Below, one piece after another: positions 9,798-18,909 of a DNA stretch of 64,000 bases; position 1 is the first letter of the stretch, and every line of letters begins with the position of its first letter. Below the pieces are notes generated by a model. It ran no database searches. It saw only the letters and a program-made list of their open reading frames with translations, and was not told the origin of the DNA. Origin of the DNA: DSOI01 sp041394885 (GTDB lineage: Bacteria > Acidobacteriota > Terriglobia > Bryobacterales > Bryobacteraceae); the NCBI GenBank assembly GCA_041394885.1, contig JAWKHI010000014.1, positions 62,001 through 126,000 of the forward strand, read 5' to 3'. Both the position numbers and the translations under genes were made by a program.

Positions 9798-10175
9798 AAG
9801 AACAGCGTAACAGCGCTGAACGGAGATGCGTTGGGCGGGCGGGCTGATAAGGGGGGCGAGATCGATGCACTCGATTAGGCTGGCCCGCAGCCTTTTTGGA
9901 CATGCGAGTTGACGAGGACGCGAGGCAAGTCTACGCACTCCGGTCGGCCGGACGACGCAACGAGCGGGTTGCCCCCGAGGATGCACCCCCGGCACCGGAG
10001 CAGTTCAGGCCACAATTCCCAATGACAGTATTGAACGAGGTCGGCCCGTGCCTGGAGGACGTGAATCCGGGACGGTACGAGTCGATCACCATCGAATTTC
10101 GCCTCACCAACCAAGCAAGAAGACAGCTCGCGACCTAGTTACGCCGCCTTTCGATTCTGTCGATCCTTGGCAACC
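9798..10175. other. Intergenic stretch with one weak small ORF
   Basis: No recognised gene. On the plus strand 9902-10138 could encode ~78 residues (begins MRVDEDARQVYAL, ends TNQARRQLAT) with no known domain and no ribosome site; it may be a remnant. No repeat or terminator is apparent. Confidence 0.4.
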
Positions 10176-11012
10176 TCATTTGCGCTCATTTGCTCGGATC
10201 GTCAGGATGGCAGCGTACAGCACTGCAATGATCACCAGCCAGCGCAGGCCTGCCAGCGGCAAGGATTTTACGACGAAAGCGGCCAGTGGAACACCGGCCA
10301 AGCCGCCAAGGGCGAGTCCGAACGCTACCGGCGCCGAGTAGGCTCTGCGCCTGACGAACTGAGTGCTGGCCACGGGCATGAGAAACGCCGAGGAACCCAT
10401 CATGATGGGAAAGGCGGCCGCCGGATTCATGCCGAGCAGGCTCACCATGGTCATGCAGGGGGCGTAGAAACCGATGCCGAGCGTGCTGATGGCGCCGAAC
10501 ACGAGGTTGCCGGCGGCGGCGGCGAACAGTTTCCAGCCCGTCAAGCCAAGGGCCTCACCCCCGGCCGGAAAGAGATCGAACTGGCGCATGAGCAGCACGG
10601 CCGCCGCGATCAACAGCGCGCCTCCGACGCACAGACGAACGGTACCCCGCGAGAGCCCGGCCACGGCGGCGGCTCCGAACCACGCTCCGGCCACGGCGGC
10701 GCCAATCAGCAGGACGAGCGTGCGGGGATCCACCGCGATCGCGGTGATGTAGATGAAAGCCTGGAAGACGGTGGGCAGTGTGTGGCCGGCATTCAATGTG
10801 CCGGGGATGAGATGGTCAGGCACCATGTTGCGGAACTTGAACAGTGCGGTGGTGGTGGCGAAGGAGCCGATGCCCAGCGTGTCAAAGAAGTTGGTGACGA
10901 AGCCGGTGAGGATGTGGCTGAGCGAGGGGCGAGCGCGTTCCGGCGATCGAAGGAAGATGGCGCCGTAGAATACCGTGAAGGCTGCCAGTGCGGCGTAGAT
11001 TGCGGTGACCAT
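10176..11012 (-). CDS. TauE/SafE (TSUP) family membrane exporter
   Basis: 278 residues with about eight hydrophobic segments spread over the length, arranged as two similar halves, as in the TSUP/TauE-SafE family of sulfite, sulfoacetate or related anion exporters. Characteristic pieces are GIGSFATTTALFKF in the first half and GIGFYAPCMTMVSLLGM in the second. The ATG at 11012 lies 4 nt after the stop of the M1 peptidase gene, so it is the last gene of a four-gene operon. Its substrate is unknown; the operon suggests an organic acid or amino-acid catabolite, but this is a guess. Confidence 0.85.
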   Translation of the reverse strand: MVTAIYAALAAFTVFYGAIFLRSPERARPSLSHILTGFVTNFFDTLGIGSFATTTALFKFRNMVPDHLIPGTLNAGHTLPTVFQAFIYITAIAVDPRTLVLLIGAAVAGAWFGAAAVAGLSRGTVRLCVGGALLIAAAVLLMRQFDLFPAGGEALGLTGWKLFAAAAGNLVFGAISTLGIGFYAPCMTMVSLLGMNPAAAFPIMMGSSAFLMPVASTQFVRRRAYSAPVAFGLALGGLAGVPLAAFVVKSLPLAGLRWLVIIAVLYAAILTIRANERK

Positions 11013-11016
11013 GCTG

Positions 11017-13110
11017 TTATTGAGCGAGCGCGGCTCGGGCGGCGGCGGCGACGACGTCGTTTGGCGATTTTATGGCGGCTGCCTCGCGCAACAGGGCCCC
11101 GTGCCCACCCAGTTTGCCGATCGCCCGCACCGCCGCGGCTTGGGCAAGATAGCTGTCGTCGGCGCGGAATCGCTCCTCGAAGAAGCCTGCGAGCGCCGCG
11201 TCACGGAGTTCGCCAAGCGCGGTCAGGGCAGCCGTACGCACGGCCGACGAGCGGTCGCCGGTGGCACGTGATCGCAGGAAACCTGCATCGGCCGGGAACA
11301 GGGCTTCGCGCCTGACGGCCCAGAACGGATCGCCTGCTGCCGACCTCCGTAGCGCGGCAGCCACTTCCGGATCCGCCGCCACCGCCTGCAAGGCCGAAGC
11401 GGCGCCGATGCGGCCGATCGCGTTGTCGTGAGCGAGTTGATAGAGCAGTTCCTTCTTCGACTTCTCAAAGGTGAGTTCCAGCAGCAACAATTCCTCATCA
11501 TCGAAGTGCACCAGAAGCGGCTTTTCCCGCGATGGCAGCGAGAACGTTTCGTCACGATCGCGCACCTGGATTCGGTGGACCTGTTTGCCGGACGGCGTAG
11601 TGACTCCGATGGAGACCGGCAAGATGTACAGATCGGGCTGTTTCTGCCGGACTCTCAGCTTCGTAGCCCCGGATTCCCATGTGTAGCTCACCTCCAGCTT
11701 GGGATGGCCCGCGCGGAAGACCCATTGGTCAAAGAACCAGTCGAGTGCCTGTCCCGAGGCTTCGCGAATCGCGATCACAAGATCGTGGGTGTCCGCCGAG
11801 CCGAAGGCGTGCTTTCTCAAATAGTGGGCAACGGAGCGGCGGAAGGGTACCTCGCCCATCTGGGCGCGCAACATACCAAGGACGACGCCGCCCTTCTGAT
11901 AGGTGTGGCGGTCAAAGTTCTCGTTGGGGCGGTTCCAGCGATCGAAAACGATGGGACGTTCGTATTTCTGGCGAGCCTCGTTCAGGTAGGCGCGCTTTTT
12001 GGTGCGCAGATTCAGAGCCCCGTCATCTTCGCCGAGCAGATGCTTCATGTAGACGTGTTCGTAATAGGTGGCAAAGCTTTCGTTGAGCCATGTGTGGCTC
12101 CAGTCGCGCATGGTGACCAGGTTGCCCCACCATTGATGCGCCGCCTCATGCGCCACCAGCCAGTGCGTGGAAAAGTCCTGCTCGGCCCGCGCGTCATGGG
12201 GCGTATTGTCGCCGACCACCGTGGCGCTGGTGCTTTCGGCGCCGCCGCGAAAGTCTGGAAGCGTGATCTGATCGTACTTGGGCCAGGGATACGGGTAGCC
12301 GAACTCGCCATTGAAGAACTCGATGATCTCGCGCGTCTTGCCGAAGGTGCGCTCGGCGTTGGGCGCATCCTTGGGATAGACCCAGTAGGAGATGGGCAAT
12401 GCACCCTTGTTATCTTTCACCCGGACATACGGCCCGGCGACGAAGACGTACAGATAGGTCGAATGGGGCTGATCTTGCGCCCAGTGAAACGTCTTCTCGC
12501 GCCTGGCTCGATTGGCGGTTACCGATCGCAGCACGCCATTGGCGATCACCTGATAGCTGGCATCCACCGTGGCGATGATCTCGTGCGTGGCCTTGTCGTT
12601 CGGATGATCGTAGCAGGGGAACCAATGCCGCGCGCCTTCGGGAAACGAGAGCGTGTGGATCAGCCGCGGGTGCGTGGCGGTTTCGGGCTTGAAGGTGAGG
12701 CCGAGACCGTAGCCTTTCGGCATGCCGTAGCGTTCCGGGTCGATCGCGACGTTTTCGGCGCTGTAGGAGACGGTAACGGTGAGTTCCTCGTGGTAGCGGT
12801 AAGGACGGCCGAGGTGAATCGTGAGTTGGCCGGGCTCCTGCTCGAAGCGCAATGATCCAGCGGAGGTGACGCGAAAGGTTTCCGCGTCGAGCACCACGGT
12901 GTCGAAGCCATCCCGCAAGGGACGGAGCCGGATATCGGTCTCGCCCTGAAAGGAGCGCTCCGTCTCATTGAAGCTGAGCTTGATGCGGTAGTGCAGCACG
13001 TCGAAATCATGGCCGCGCTCGACGCGGCGTGGTCGTGCCTCCAGATTGATCTGGTCCGGCCGCAGGCTCGCAGCAAGGCCGATGAACAACAGCAGGTACC
13101 GCAGCGTCAT
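11017..13110 (-). CDS. M1-family zinc aminopeptidase with C-terminal HEAT-like repeats
   Basis: 697 residues with a signal peptide (1-15). The N-terminal beta saddle is followed by the thermolysin-like domain with HEAAH (His321, Glu322, His325) and Glu344 in NESF as third zinc ligand. The substrate-binding motif that is normally GxMEN reads GGAES (289-293): the amino-group-binding Glu is kept but Met and Asn are replaced. The last ~130 residues are Ala/Arg-rich helical repeats of HEAT type. It would remove N-terminal residues from peptides in the periplasm. Its start overlaps the stop of the Xaa-Pro peptidase gene by 4 nt, indicating translational coupling. Confidence 0.9.
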   Translation of the reverse strand: MTLRYLLLFIGLAASLRPDQINLEARPRRVERGHDFDVLHYRIKLSFNETERSFQGETDIRLRPLRDGFDTVVLDAETFRVTSAGSLRFEQEPGQLTIHLGRPYRYHEELTVTVSYSAENVAIDPERYGMPKGYGLGLTFKPETATHPRLIHTLSFPEGARHWFPCYDHPNDKATHEIIATVDASYQVIANGVLRSVTANRARREKTFHWAQDQPHSTYLYVFVAGPYVRVKDNKGALPISYWVYPKDAPNAERTFGKTREIIEFFNGEFGYPYPWPKYDQITLPDFRGGAESTSATVVGDNTPHDARAEQDFSTHWLVAHEAAHQWWGNLVTMRDWSHTWLNESFATYYEHVYMKHLLGEDDGALNLRTKKRAYLNEARQKYERPIVFDRWNRPNENFDRHTYQKGGVVLGMLRAQMGEVPFRRSVAHYLRKHAFGSADTHDLVIAIREASGQALDWFFDQWVFRAGHPKLEVSYTWESGATKLRVRQKQPDLYILPVSIGVTTPSGKQVHRIQVRDRDETFSLPSREKPLLVHFDDEELLLLELTFEKSKKELLYQLAHDNAIGRIGAASALQAVAADPEVAAALRRSAAGDPFWAVRREALFPADAGFLRSRATGDRSSAVRTAALTALGELRDAALAGFFEERFRADDSYLAQAAAVRAIGKLGGHGALLREAAAIKSPNDVVAAAARAALAQ

Positions 13111-14525
13111 GGTTTGATGGGCGCCCGGAGTTGCAGGATTCCTTCTTCCCGCATCAGCTTCTCGATCTCGTCAGGCTTGCCCGGCAGAAAGTCCGTGAAA
13201 TTCTCGATGCCCGTGCCGGTCACGACAATGACATCCTCCATGCGGACATACAGGTTCTCTTCGGGGATCCAGACCATGGGATCGACGGAGAAAACGAGGC
13301 CCGGCACGAACTCCTTCCGCCGGTAGTTGCCGACGTCATGAACGGTCATCCCGACGGGGTGCTGGAGGTGGCCGGCAAAGTCCAGTGCATCCTCCGCGCC
13401 TTTGCGGTAGCTCTCCCTGGCGAAGGTGAGCGTTTTCAGGTAAGCGGCCATCTCTTCGCGGGCGCCCGCCAATACCTGTTCCGGCGTCACGCCCGGCTTG
13501 ATGCGTTTGAGAAACGCCTGGCGATAGGCGAAGACGAAATTGCAGAGCGCGCGCTGGTCCGGGGTGAATTTTCCATTAACGGGCCAGTGGCGCGTGACGT
13601 CGCTCACGTAGTAGCGATAATCCGGCGCGTAGTCCATCAGGACAAGGTCGCCGTCCTTGAGCACGCTCGAGTTGCGATGGTAGTGGCCGAACCAGGCGTT
13701 CGTGCCGCCGCCAATGATGGCGGGGTATGCCGTGTAGGTGGAGCCGTTGAGGAGGAAGACGTAGCGCGCGACGGCGTCCAACTGATACTCGTAGACACCA
13801 GGCCGGGTGCTGCGCATTGCCTCCATGAGCGCGAGTCCCGCGATCTGCGAGGCACGGCGGATGAGCGAAATTTCGCGCGGACTCTTGATCAGGCGTATGG
13901 GATCGAGCAGCGGCGAGAGGTCCTTCAATTCGAAGGTTGGAAATCGCTCCCGCAGCAGCGTCAGCAGACGGCCGTTTCGCGAGGAACGGCCGTCCCAAGG
14001 GTCAGAGGCGGCTTCGGCGATCTCGCGGAGCATCTCGTCGCGGCTTCCGCTCGCGCCTTCCTGCGGACTGAACGGCACGTACAACGCGGGCGCCGGGTGG
14101 TGAATCTGGATCGGAGCCAGATGGCGAGCCAGCATTTCGACGCTGTGTACGTCATCGGCGCCGGTCCGCTCTTTGACGATCGCCACATCTTCGGCGCTCA
14201 CCACCGGACCAACCTGGCGCTCCCATGCTGGATTGCGGTGTTGCAGGTACACGGTAGTGCGGCGGGTCCGGCCGTCCAGCAGTAGGTACGAGTTCGCCGA
14301 TTCGACGCCGGTGAGATAGTAGAACTCGTTCGACTGCCGGAAAATGGGCGGCGAGTCAATGGCCGAAGCGCCCGGGATAATCGCGAGTGCGTTGCGGCCG
14401 ATCACGTCGAAAACTTTGGCGCGGCGGTCTTGAAATTCCGAGGCCGGGAAATCCGTCTGCTCAATGCCGTGGGGCTGGCCGGATGCCATCGCGGCCAGCA
14501 GGAACAAACAAGACAGGTATTTCAT
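13107..14525 (-). CDS. Exported Xaa-Pro aminopeptidase (M24B, PepP-like)
   Basis: 472 residues with signal peptide (1-16). Residues ~20-170 form the aminopeptidase P N-terminal domain, followed by a pita-bread M24 domain. Visible metal-site residues: Asp298 (LMDYA), Asp309 (SDVTR), His389 (HPVGM), and Glu430 (RMEDV). The position usually held by Glu in a GxxxxxEP motif is Asp415 (VFSVDP). It cleaves the bond before proline in X-Pro peptides. The start overlaps the stop of the upstream enolase-superfamily gene by 4 nt and its own stop overlaps the M1 gene by 4 nt, so these enzymes are made together. Confidence 0.9.
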   Translation of the reverse strand: MKYLSCLFLLAAMASGQPHGIEQTDFPASEFQDRRAKVFDVIGRNALAIIPGASAIDSPPIFRQSNEFYYLTGVESANSYLLLDGRTRRTTVYLQHRNPAWERQVGPVVSAEDVAIVKERTGADDVHSVEMLARHLAPIQIHHPAPALYVPFSPQEGASGSRDEMLREIAEAASDPWDGRSSRNGRLLTLLRERFPTFELKDLSPLLDPIRLIKSPREISLIRRASQIAGLALMEAMRSTRPGVYEYQLDAVARYVFLLNGSTYTAYPAIIGGGTNAWFGHYHRNSSVLKDGDLVLMDYAPDYRYYVSDVTRHWPVNGKFTPDQRALCNFVFAYRQAFLKRIKPGVTPEQVLAGAREEMAAYLKTLTFARESYRKGAEDALDFAGHLQHPVGMTVHDVGNYRRKEFVPGLVFSVDPMVWIPEENLYVRMEDVIVVTGTGIENFTDFLPGKPDEIEKLMREEGILQLRAPIKP

Positions 14526-15622
14526 GATTCGTAGACCGCGCTTCCGAGGACGTCCATGCGGGGGGTGAAGCCAAGGCCCGGGCGCAGCGGAGCGGCGAGC
14601 CGGCCGCCGTTGCGCTGCGGCGCGCCCTGCGCGATGCTGACCGTAACGTAGCTGTTGAAGTCCGTGGAGGAAAAGAGCAACGCCGGCGGCGTGCTATGCG
14701 CAAGATGAGCGATGGCCGCGGTTACGATGTCGCCGCCCCAGGTATCCTCGATGGTCATCGCGATGCCGAGCGAAACGCACAGGTCGCGGATCTGGCGCGC
14801 CTTAGTCAGACCGCCGACCTTGGAAATCTTGAGATTGATGACGTCCATGGCGCGGTCCTGATAGCCTCGCAGGACAGCCCCGATGTCGTCGATGACTTCG
14901 TCGAGGACGAAGGGGCGGTCGGTATGCTCGCGCACAGCCATGCATTCCTCGTAACGCATGCAGGGCTGTTCGATGTAGACGTCGACGGCGCGGACGGCAT
15001 CGGCGACGCGGATTGCCTGGTGCTGGGTCCAACCGGTGTTGGCGTCGGCCACAAGCACATCTCCGCGCTCGAGCCGGGCGGATGCGAGGCGGATTCGCTC
15101 GATGTCGGTGTCCGGATCGCCGCCCACTTTCAGTTGAAACTTGGTGTAGCCCTGGCTCCGGTAGACGCCAACCATCTCAGCCATCTTTTCGGGGGACTCC
15201 TGCGAGATGGCGCGGTATAGGTCGAAAGTCTCGCCAAACCGCCCACCCAACAACGCCACCACCGGCTGGCCGCACACCTTGCCGAGGATGTCCCAGCAAG
15301 CCATGTCGATCGCAGACTTCACGTACGGGTGACCGCGCATGGCGCCGTCCATGGCCTGATTGATGAGCGCAAGCTGCGTGGGATCAAGACCGATCAACCT
15401 CGGAGCGAGTTCGGCGATTCCGGCCCGCGCCCCGGCGGCGTAGGCCGGCAGATAAGCCGCGCCGAGCGGGCAGATTTCACCATAGCCGGTGACCCCGTCA
15501 TCGGTCCGGACCTCGACCACAGTGGAGTCGAAGACTTCGACGGAGTTGCCGCCGGACCATTTGTAGCTGCCTTCATGCAGGGGCAGATCAACCTGATAGC
15601 ACTTGATTTGCGTGATGACCAT
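14522..15622 (-). CDS. Enolase-superfamily (mandelate racemase/MLE) enzyme, possibly cis-3-hydroxyproline dehydratase or proline-betaine epimerase-like
   Basis: 366 residues, cytoplasmic, with the capping domain first and the TIM barrel after ~125. Metal ligands are Asp193 (VADAN), Glu219 (YIEQP) and Asp241/Glu242 (VLDEV). Catalytic Lys candidates are Lys165 at the end of strand 2 (QLKVGG) and Lys265 at strand 6 (NLKISK); Lys on both faces, with EDTWGGD late, fits the hydroxyproline dehydratase / hydroxyproline-betaine epimerase branch rather than classical mandelate racemase (Lys/His). A dipeptide epimerase remains possible. AGGAG precedes the ATG by 5 nt. It is the first gene of an operon with two aminopeptidases, one proline-specific, which favours a proline-derived substrate. 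Confidence 0.75.
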   Translation of the reverse strand: MVITQIKCYQVDLPLHEGSYKWSGGNSVEVFDSTVVEVRTDDGVTGYGEICPLGAAYLPAYAAGARAGIAELAPRLIGLDPTQLALINQAMDGAMRGHPYVKSAIDMACWDILGKVCGQPVVALLGGRFGETFDLYRAISQESPEKMAEMVGVYRSQGYTKFQLKVGGDPDTDIERIRLASARLERGDVLVADANTGWTQHQAIRVADAVRAVDVYIEQPCMRYEECMAVREHTDRPFVLDEVIDDIGAVLRGYQDRAMDVINLKISKVGGLTKARQIRDLCVSLGIAMTIEDTWGGDIVTAAIAHLAHSTPPALLFSSTDFNSYVTVSIAQGAPQRNGGRLAAPLRPGLGFTPRMDVLGSAVYES

Positions 15623-15748
15623 CTATTCTCCTGAGTGCCGCTCAGTAATAACGCAGCGACCAGCGTGAATTCGCAGTGACGCCGGTAAAGCTGCGAAAGC
15701 AATGTGAAGCCGGCGGCGCAGAGCCGCATGCGAAAGGAGTTGGGCGCA

Positions 15749-15840
15749 ATGAACACGATACGACTTCTCGGTTTGGATGTCCATGGTGACACGATCGCGG
15801 AGCCCAGGGAGGTGCGTGCATTTGCTCCGTCCGCCGGGTC
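15749..15840 (+). pseudogene. IS110-like transposase N-terminal remnant
   Basis: About 30 codons read MNTIRLLGLDVHGDTIAEPREV, close to the start of many IS110-family DEDD transposases (LGLDVHKDTI with a metal-binding Asp). The frame soon loses similarity and no downstream transposase domain is present. A purine-rich AAAGGAG precedes the ATG. Interpreted as a deleted insertion sequence. Confidence 0.55.
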
Positions 15841-15925
15841 TAATCCCACCACCTTTCAGGCGGTGATCTTCGAGCCCCCTGCTGCAGGATGGGTAGATGG
15901 CCGAGTATCGGACGAGCGCCCATGC

Positions 15926-16087
15926 GGTATACGAGTCAAATACCACGTCGTTTGGATCACCAAATACAGGTACAAGATTCTGCGAGGCCGGATTGCGGAG
16001 CGTGCGCGGGATCTGTTGCGGCAATGCTACGAGGCGCGGGGAGTGGTGATTGTGAGGGGCGCTGTGTCGCCGGATCACATCCACATG
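15926..16087 (+). pseudogene. IS200/IS605-type Y1 transposase (TnpA) remnant
   Basis: 54 codons cover the N-terminal half of a TnpA: KYHVVWITKYRYKILRG, then an RARDLLRQ helix and the HUH-type motif VSPDHIHM. After HIHM the similarity stops; the second half with the catalytic Tyr is missing and the frame runs into a sulfatase-like fragment. It is a dead fragment. Confidence 0.8.
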
Positions 16088-16139
16088 CGGGAGCACCGCG
16101 GTCAGCGGTGGTCGTCAAAAAAGCGCTCGGGCGGCGATT

Positions 16140-16494
16140 GGTGGCAATTGCAGCCTTTGCGTACCGCCCGCAACGCGCCGTTCGGCGGCTACAAGTTCGA
16201 TCTCTGGGAAGGCGCCAACGCGGCAGTACCCATACGGTTCTGTGTTGGGACAACCGGCCGTGGCTTGGCCCGCGCGGCAAGCAGCGGCCCGTTCCAGGCA
16301 AGTACACCCGCGGCATTTACAAGGGAAAATGGAAGCGGATCCTGTTGGCCGATGAAGCGGAATGGGAGCTTTTCGACCTGCCCGCCGATCCTGGCGAGCA
16401 GCACGACTTGGCCGCCGAACACTCCGAGACTGTGAAAGACTTGGAAGTCGAGTTTACGCGATGGAGGACAGCGATGCCGGATCCGGTGTCGTAA
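16140..16494 (+). pseudogene. Sulfatase C-terminal remnant, frameshifted and internally deleted
   Basis: Two frames hold sulfatase pieces. First GGYKFDLWEGANAAVP (near 16180-16230), which resembles the conserved sulfatase LFEGGIRVP region; then, after a frame change, YTRGIYKGKWKRILLAD and WELFDLPADPGEQHDLAAEH near the end, the classic sulfatase C-terminus. The ~80 residues normally between them and the whole N-terminal catalytic part are gone. It sits directly before the DUF1549/1553 gene, a usual partner of sulfatases, so it probably was the first gene of that operon. Confidence 0.75.
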
Positions 16495-16499
16495 CAGTG

Positions 16500-18902
16500 A
16501 TGCGTCGAATCGTCAATTCAATGTGGCTCGCCGCCTCGATACTGCCGGCCTTGGCAGTCGACACCGCTTTCTTCGAACGTAAGGTCCGGCCGGTTCTTGC
16601 CGAAAAGTGCTGGAGTTGCCACTCCAACAATGCGAAGATCGCGTACGCGGGTTTGCGGCTGGATACGAAGGCCAACCTCGCCAAGGGCGCCGACGCCGGG
16701 CCGGTCATCGCTCCCGGCGATCCCGAAGCCAGCCGGTTGTACCAGGCACTGCTCTACACGGGCGCGACCAGGATGCCGCCCTCAGGCAAGCTCTCCGATG
16801 AAGTCATTGCCGACTTCCGCCAGTGGATCGCCGAAGGTGCGCCTTGGCCCGAAGATCCAGCCGGCGATGCCAGTACGATCACGGCATCGGCGGGTGAGAA
16901 ATCCAGCGAGCATTGGGCGTGGCGGCCGGTGGCGAATCCTGGCGTACCAAAGGTTCAGAACGAATCCTGGCCCACCGACGACATCGACCGCTTCGTCCTC
17001 GCGGCACTCGAAGCCAAGCGACTCGCCCCGAACCCCGCCGCCTCGCCCGCCGCCTGGCTCCGCCGCGTCACGCTCGATCTCACCGGTCTTCCTCCCACGC
17101 TCGACGAACAGCGAGCCTTCGGCGAAAATCCGTCGCGGGAGCAGGCCGTCGATCGCCTACTCGCCTCGAAGACGTTCGGAGAGCGATGGGGCCGCCATTG
17201 GCTCGACCAGACCTACTTCGCCGACAACATCGAAATCGGCCGCCGCGTCCCCGCCCGCCACGCATGGCGATATCGCGACTACGTCATCGACGCACTGAAT
17301 CGCGATGTCCCCTACGACCGCTTTCTTACCGAGCAACTGGCCGGCGATCAACTCGAATGGACCACTTCCATCGAACGCCGCCGCAACATCGTTGCTACCG
17401 GCATGCTCGCGCTGGGGCCCTGGCCGCTTGTCAACGCCGACAAAGAGCAGCTCCGAATGGACGTTGTCGACCTGCAACTCGACATGGTCGGGCGCACCAT
17501 GCTCGGACTCACGCTCGGCTGCGCCCGCTGTCACGATCACAAGTTCGACCCCATCACGCTCGACGACTACTACGGCATGGCCGGCATCTTTTCGAGCACC
17601 CGGACTCTTTCCGGCCGCCTGAACCTCGGCGTATTCAGCAACGTCAACTCCGTGGTGCTGCCCGAGGAACCGGACGAGATGGTGGCGCGCGCCGAGGAGA
17701 CGCGCGCCTATTGGGCGAAACTCACCGGCGCCCGCGCCAGGCTTGAAGACCTCCGCGCACAACGCAAGGCTGTCAAGAAGGACAGCGACGAAGCCAAGCG
17801 GCTGGACAAGGAGATTCAGGCAGCCAATCAGACGGTGAAGCTGTATGAGTTTCTCCCCGTTGTTCCTCCGACGGCCCACGCGGTGCAGGACGTGGACACC
17901 CCCGCCGATTGCCGGGTTAACATCCGGGGCAACGCGCATCAGCTCGGTAAAGAAGCACCGCGCCGCGCCGTCGCCATCGCCGGTGCGCACAAGCTCGATA
18001 TCCCGGACTTCACCAGCGGCCGCGAGCAACTGGCGCAATGGATCGTTCGCAAGGACAACCCGCTCACGGCGCGAGTGGCAGTGAACCGGATCTGGCATCA
18101 CTTGTTTGGTGCGGGGCTGGTCACCTCGATCGACAACTTCGGCACGCGCGGCGCCAGTCCCAGTCACCCGGAACTGCTGGATCATCTCGCGGCGGCCTTC
18201 GTCGCCGATGGCTGGTCTGTGAAGAAGCTGATCCGGCGGCTCGTATTGAGCCAGACTTATCGCCAGGCGTCAACGCCGCGCGCAGAGGGCATGCAGGCCG
18301 ATCCGGAGAATCGCCTCCTCTGGCGGGCGAACCGGAGGCGCTGGGAAGCCGGCACCATTCGCGACGCCATGCTCGCAGTGAGCGGCCAACTCGACTCGAG
18401 CGGCGGCGGGCCCACTTTGCCTTTCTGGGTGGAGGGCAACATGAATGTCACGGGCAAGCCGGAGTTCCTTTCCGACACGGCGAAACTCGACCCCGCCCAC
18501 AGCCGTCGACGCTCGGTCTATCAACCCACGCTGCGCAAGGGACAGGTGGAAGAGCTCGACATTCTGAACCTCTTCGATTTTCCCGACACCAATCAGATCA
18601 CCGGAGCGCGTTCCGCCACCACGGTGCCCACGCAGGCCCTGTATCTGATGAATGCGCCGTTCGTGAAGGAACAGGCCGCGGCTCTGGCGAGGATCGCCCT
18701 CGCTGGCGAAGTGCCGGACTCCGATCGGATACGCGAATTGATCCGCCGCGTCTATGCGCGCCCGCCGGAATCCGGAGAAGTGGACCGTATGCTCAGCTAC
18801 ACGGCGTCGGCGGCCGGCGCAAACCAGGATGGCCGGGGCGCCGCGTGGGAGCGCCTTTGCCATACGCTGCTGATCTCGAACGAATTTCTTTACCGGAGAT
18901 GA
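16500..18902 (+). CDS. Planctomycete-type cytochrome (PSCyt1) - DUF1549 - DUF1553 protein
   Basis: 800 residues: signal peptide (1-19), PSCyt1-like heme domain with CWSCH near residue 38 and RMPPSG later, DUF1549 (~135-345) with RCHDHKFDPI, a short linker with a Lys/Asp-rich coiled segment, and DUF1553 (~515-780) with RVAVNRIWHHLFG. The linker between the DUFs is short compared with relatives of over 1000 residues. These proteins are exported and usually encoded with a DUF1501 protein; the biochemical role is unknown, though links to polysaccharide use are often suggested. The start ATG at 16500 immediately follows a GTG alternative. Confidence 0.88.
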   Translation: MRRIVNSMWLAASILPALAVDTAFFERKVRPVLAEKCWSCHSNNAKIAYAGLRLDTKANLAKGADAGPVIAPGDPEASRLYQALLYTGATRMPPSGKLSDEVIADFRQWIAEGAPWPEDPAGDASTITASAGEKSSEHWAWRPVANPGVPKVQNESWPTDDIDRFVLAALEAKRLAPNPAASPAAWLRRVTLDLTGLPPTLDEQRAFGENPSREQAVDRLLASKTFGERWGRHWLDQTYFADNIEIGRRVPARHAWRYRDYVIDALNRDVPYDRFLTEQLAGDQLEWTTSIERRRNIVATGMLALGPWPLVNADKEQLRMDVVDLQLDMVGRTMLGLTLGCARCHDHKFDPITLDDYYGMAGIFSSTRTLSGRLNLGVFSNVNSVVLPEEPDEMVARAEETRAYWAKLTGARARLEDLRAQRKAVKKDSDEAKRLDKEIQAANQTVKLYEFLPVVPPTAHAVQDVDTPADCRVNIRGNAHQLGKEAPRRAVAIAGAHKLDIPDFTSGREQLAQWIVRKDNPLTARVAVNRIWHHLFGAGLVTSIDNFGTRGASPSHPELLDHLAAAFVADGWSVKKLIRRLVLSQTYRQASTPRAEGMQADPENRLLWRANRRRWEAGTIRDAMLAVSGQLDSSGGGPTLPFWVEGNMNVTGKPEFLSDTAKLDPAHSRRRSVYQPTLRKGQVEELDILNLFDFPDTNQITGARSATTVPTQALYLMNAPFVKEQAAALARIALAGEVPDSDRIRELIRRVYARPPESGEVDRMLSYTASAAGANQDGRGAAWERLCHTLLISNEFLYRR

Positions 18903-18909
18903 AAACCCA

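Noticed and set aside
15749..16494. Intact insertion sequence
   Set aside because: Both transposase pieces are truncated, in a chain of frame changes, and no terminal repeats or target duplications are visible.
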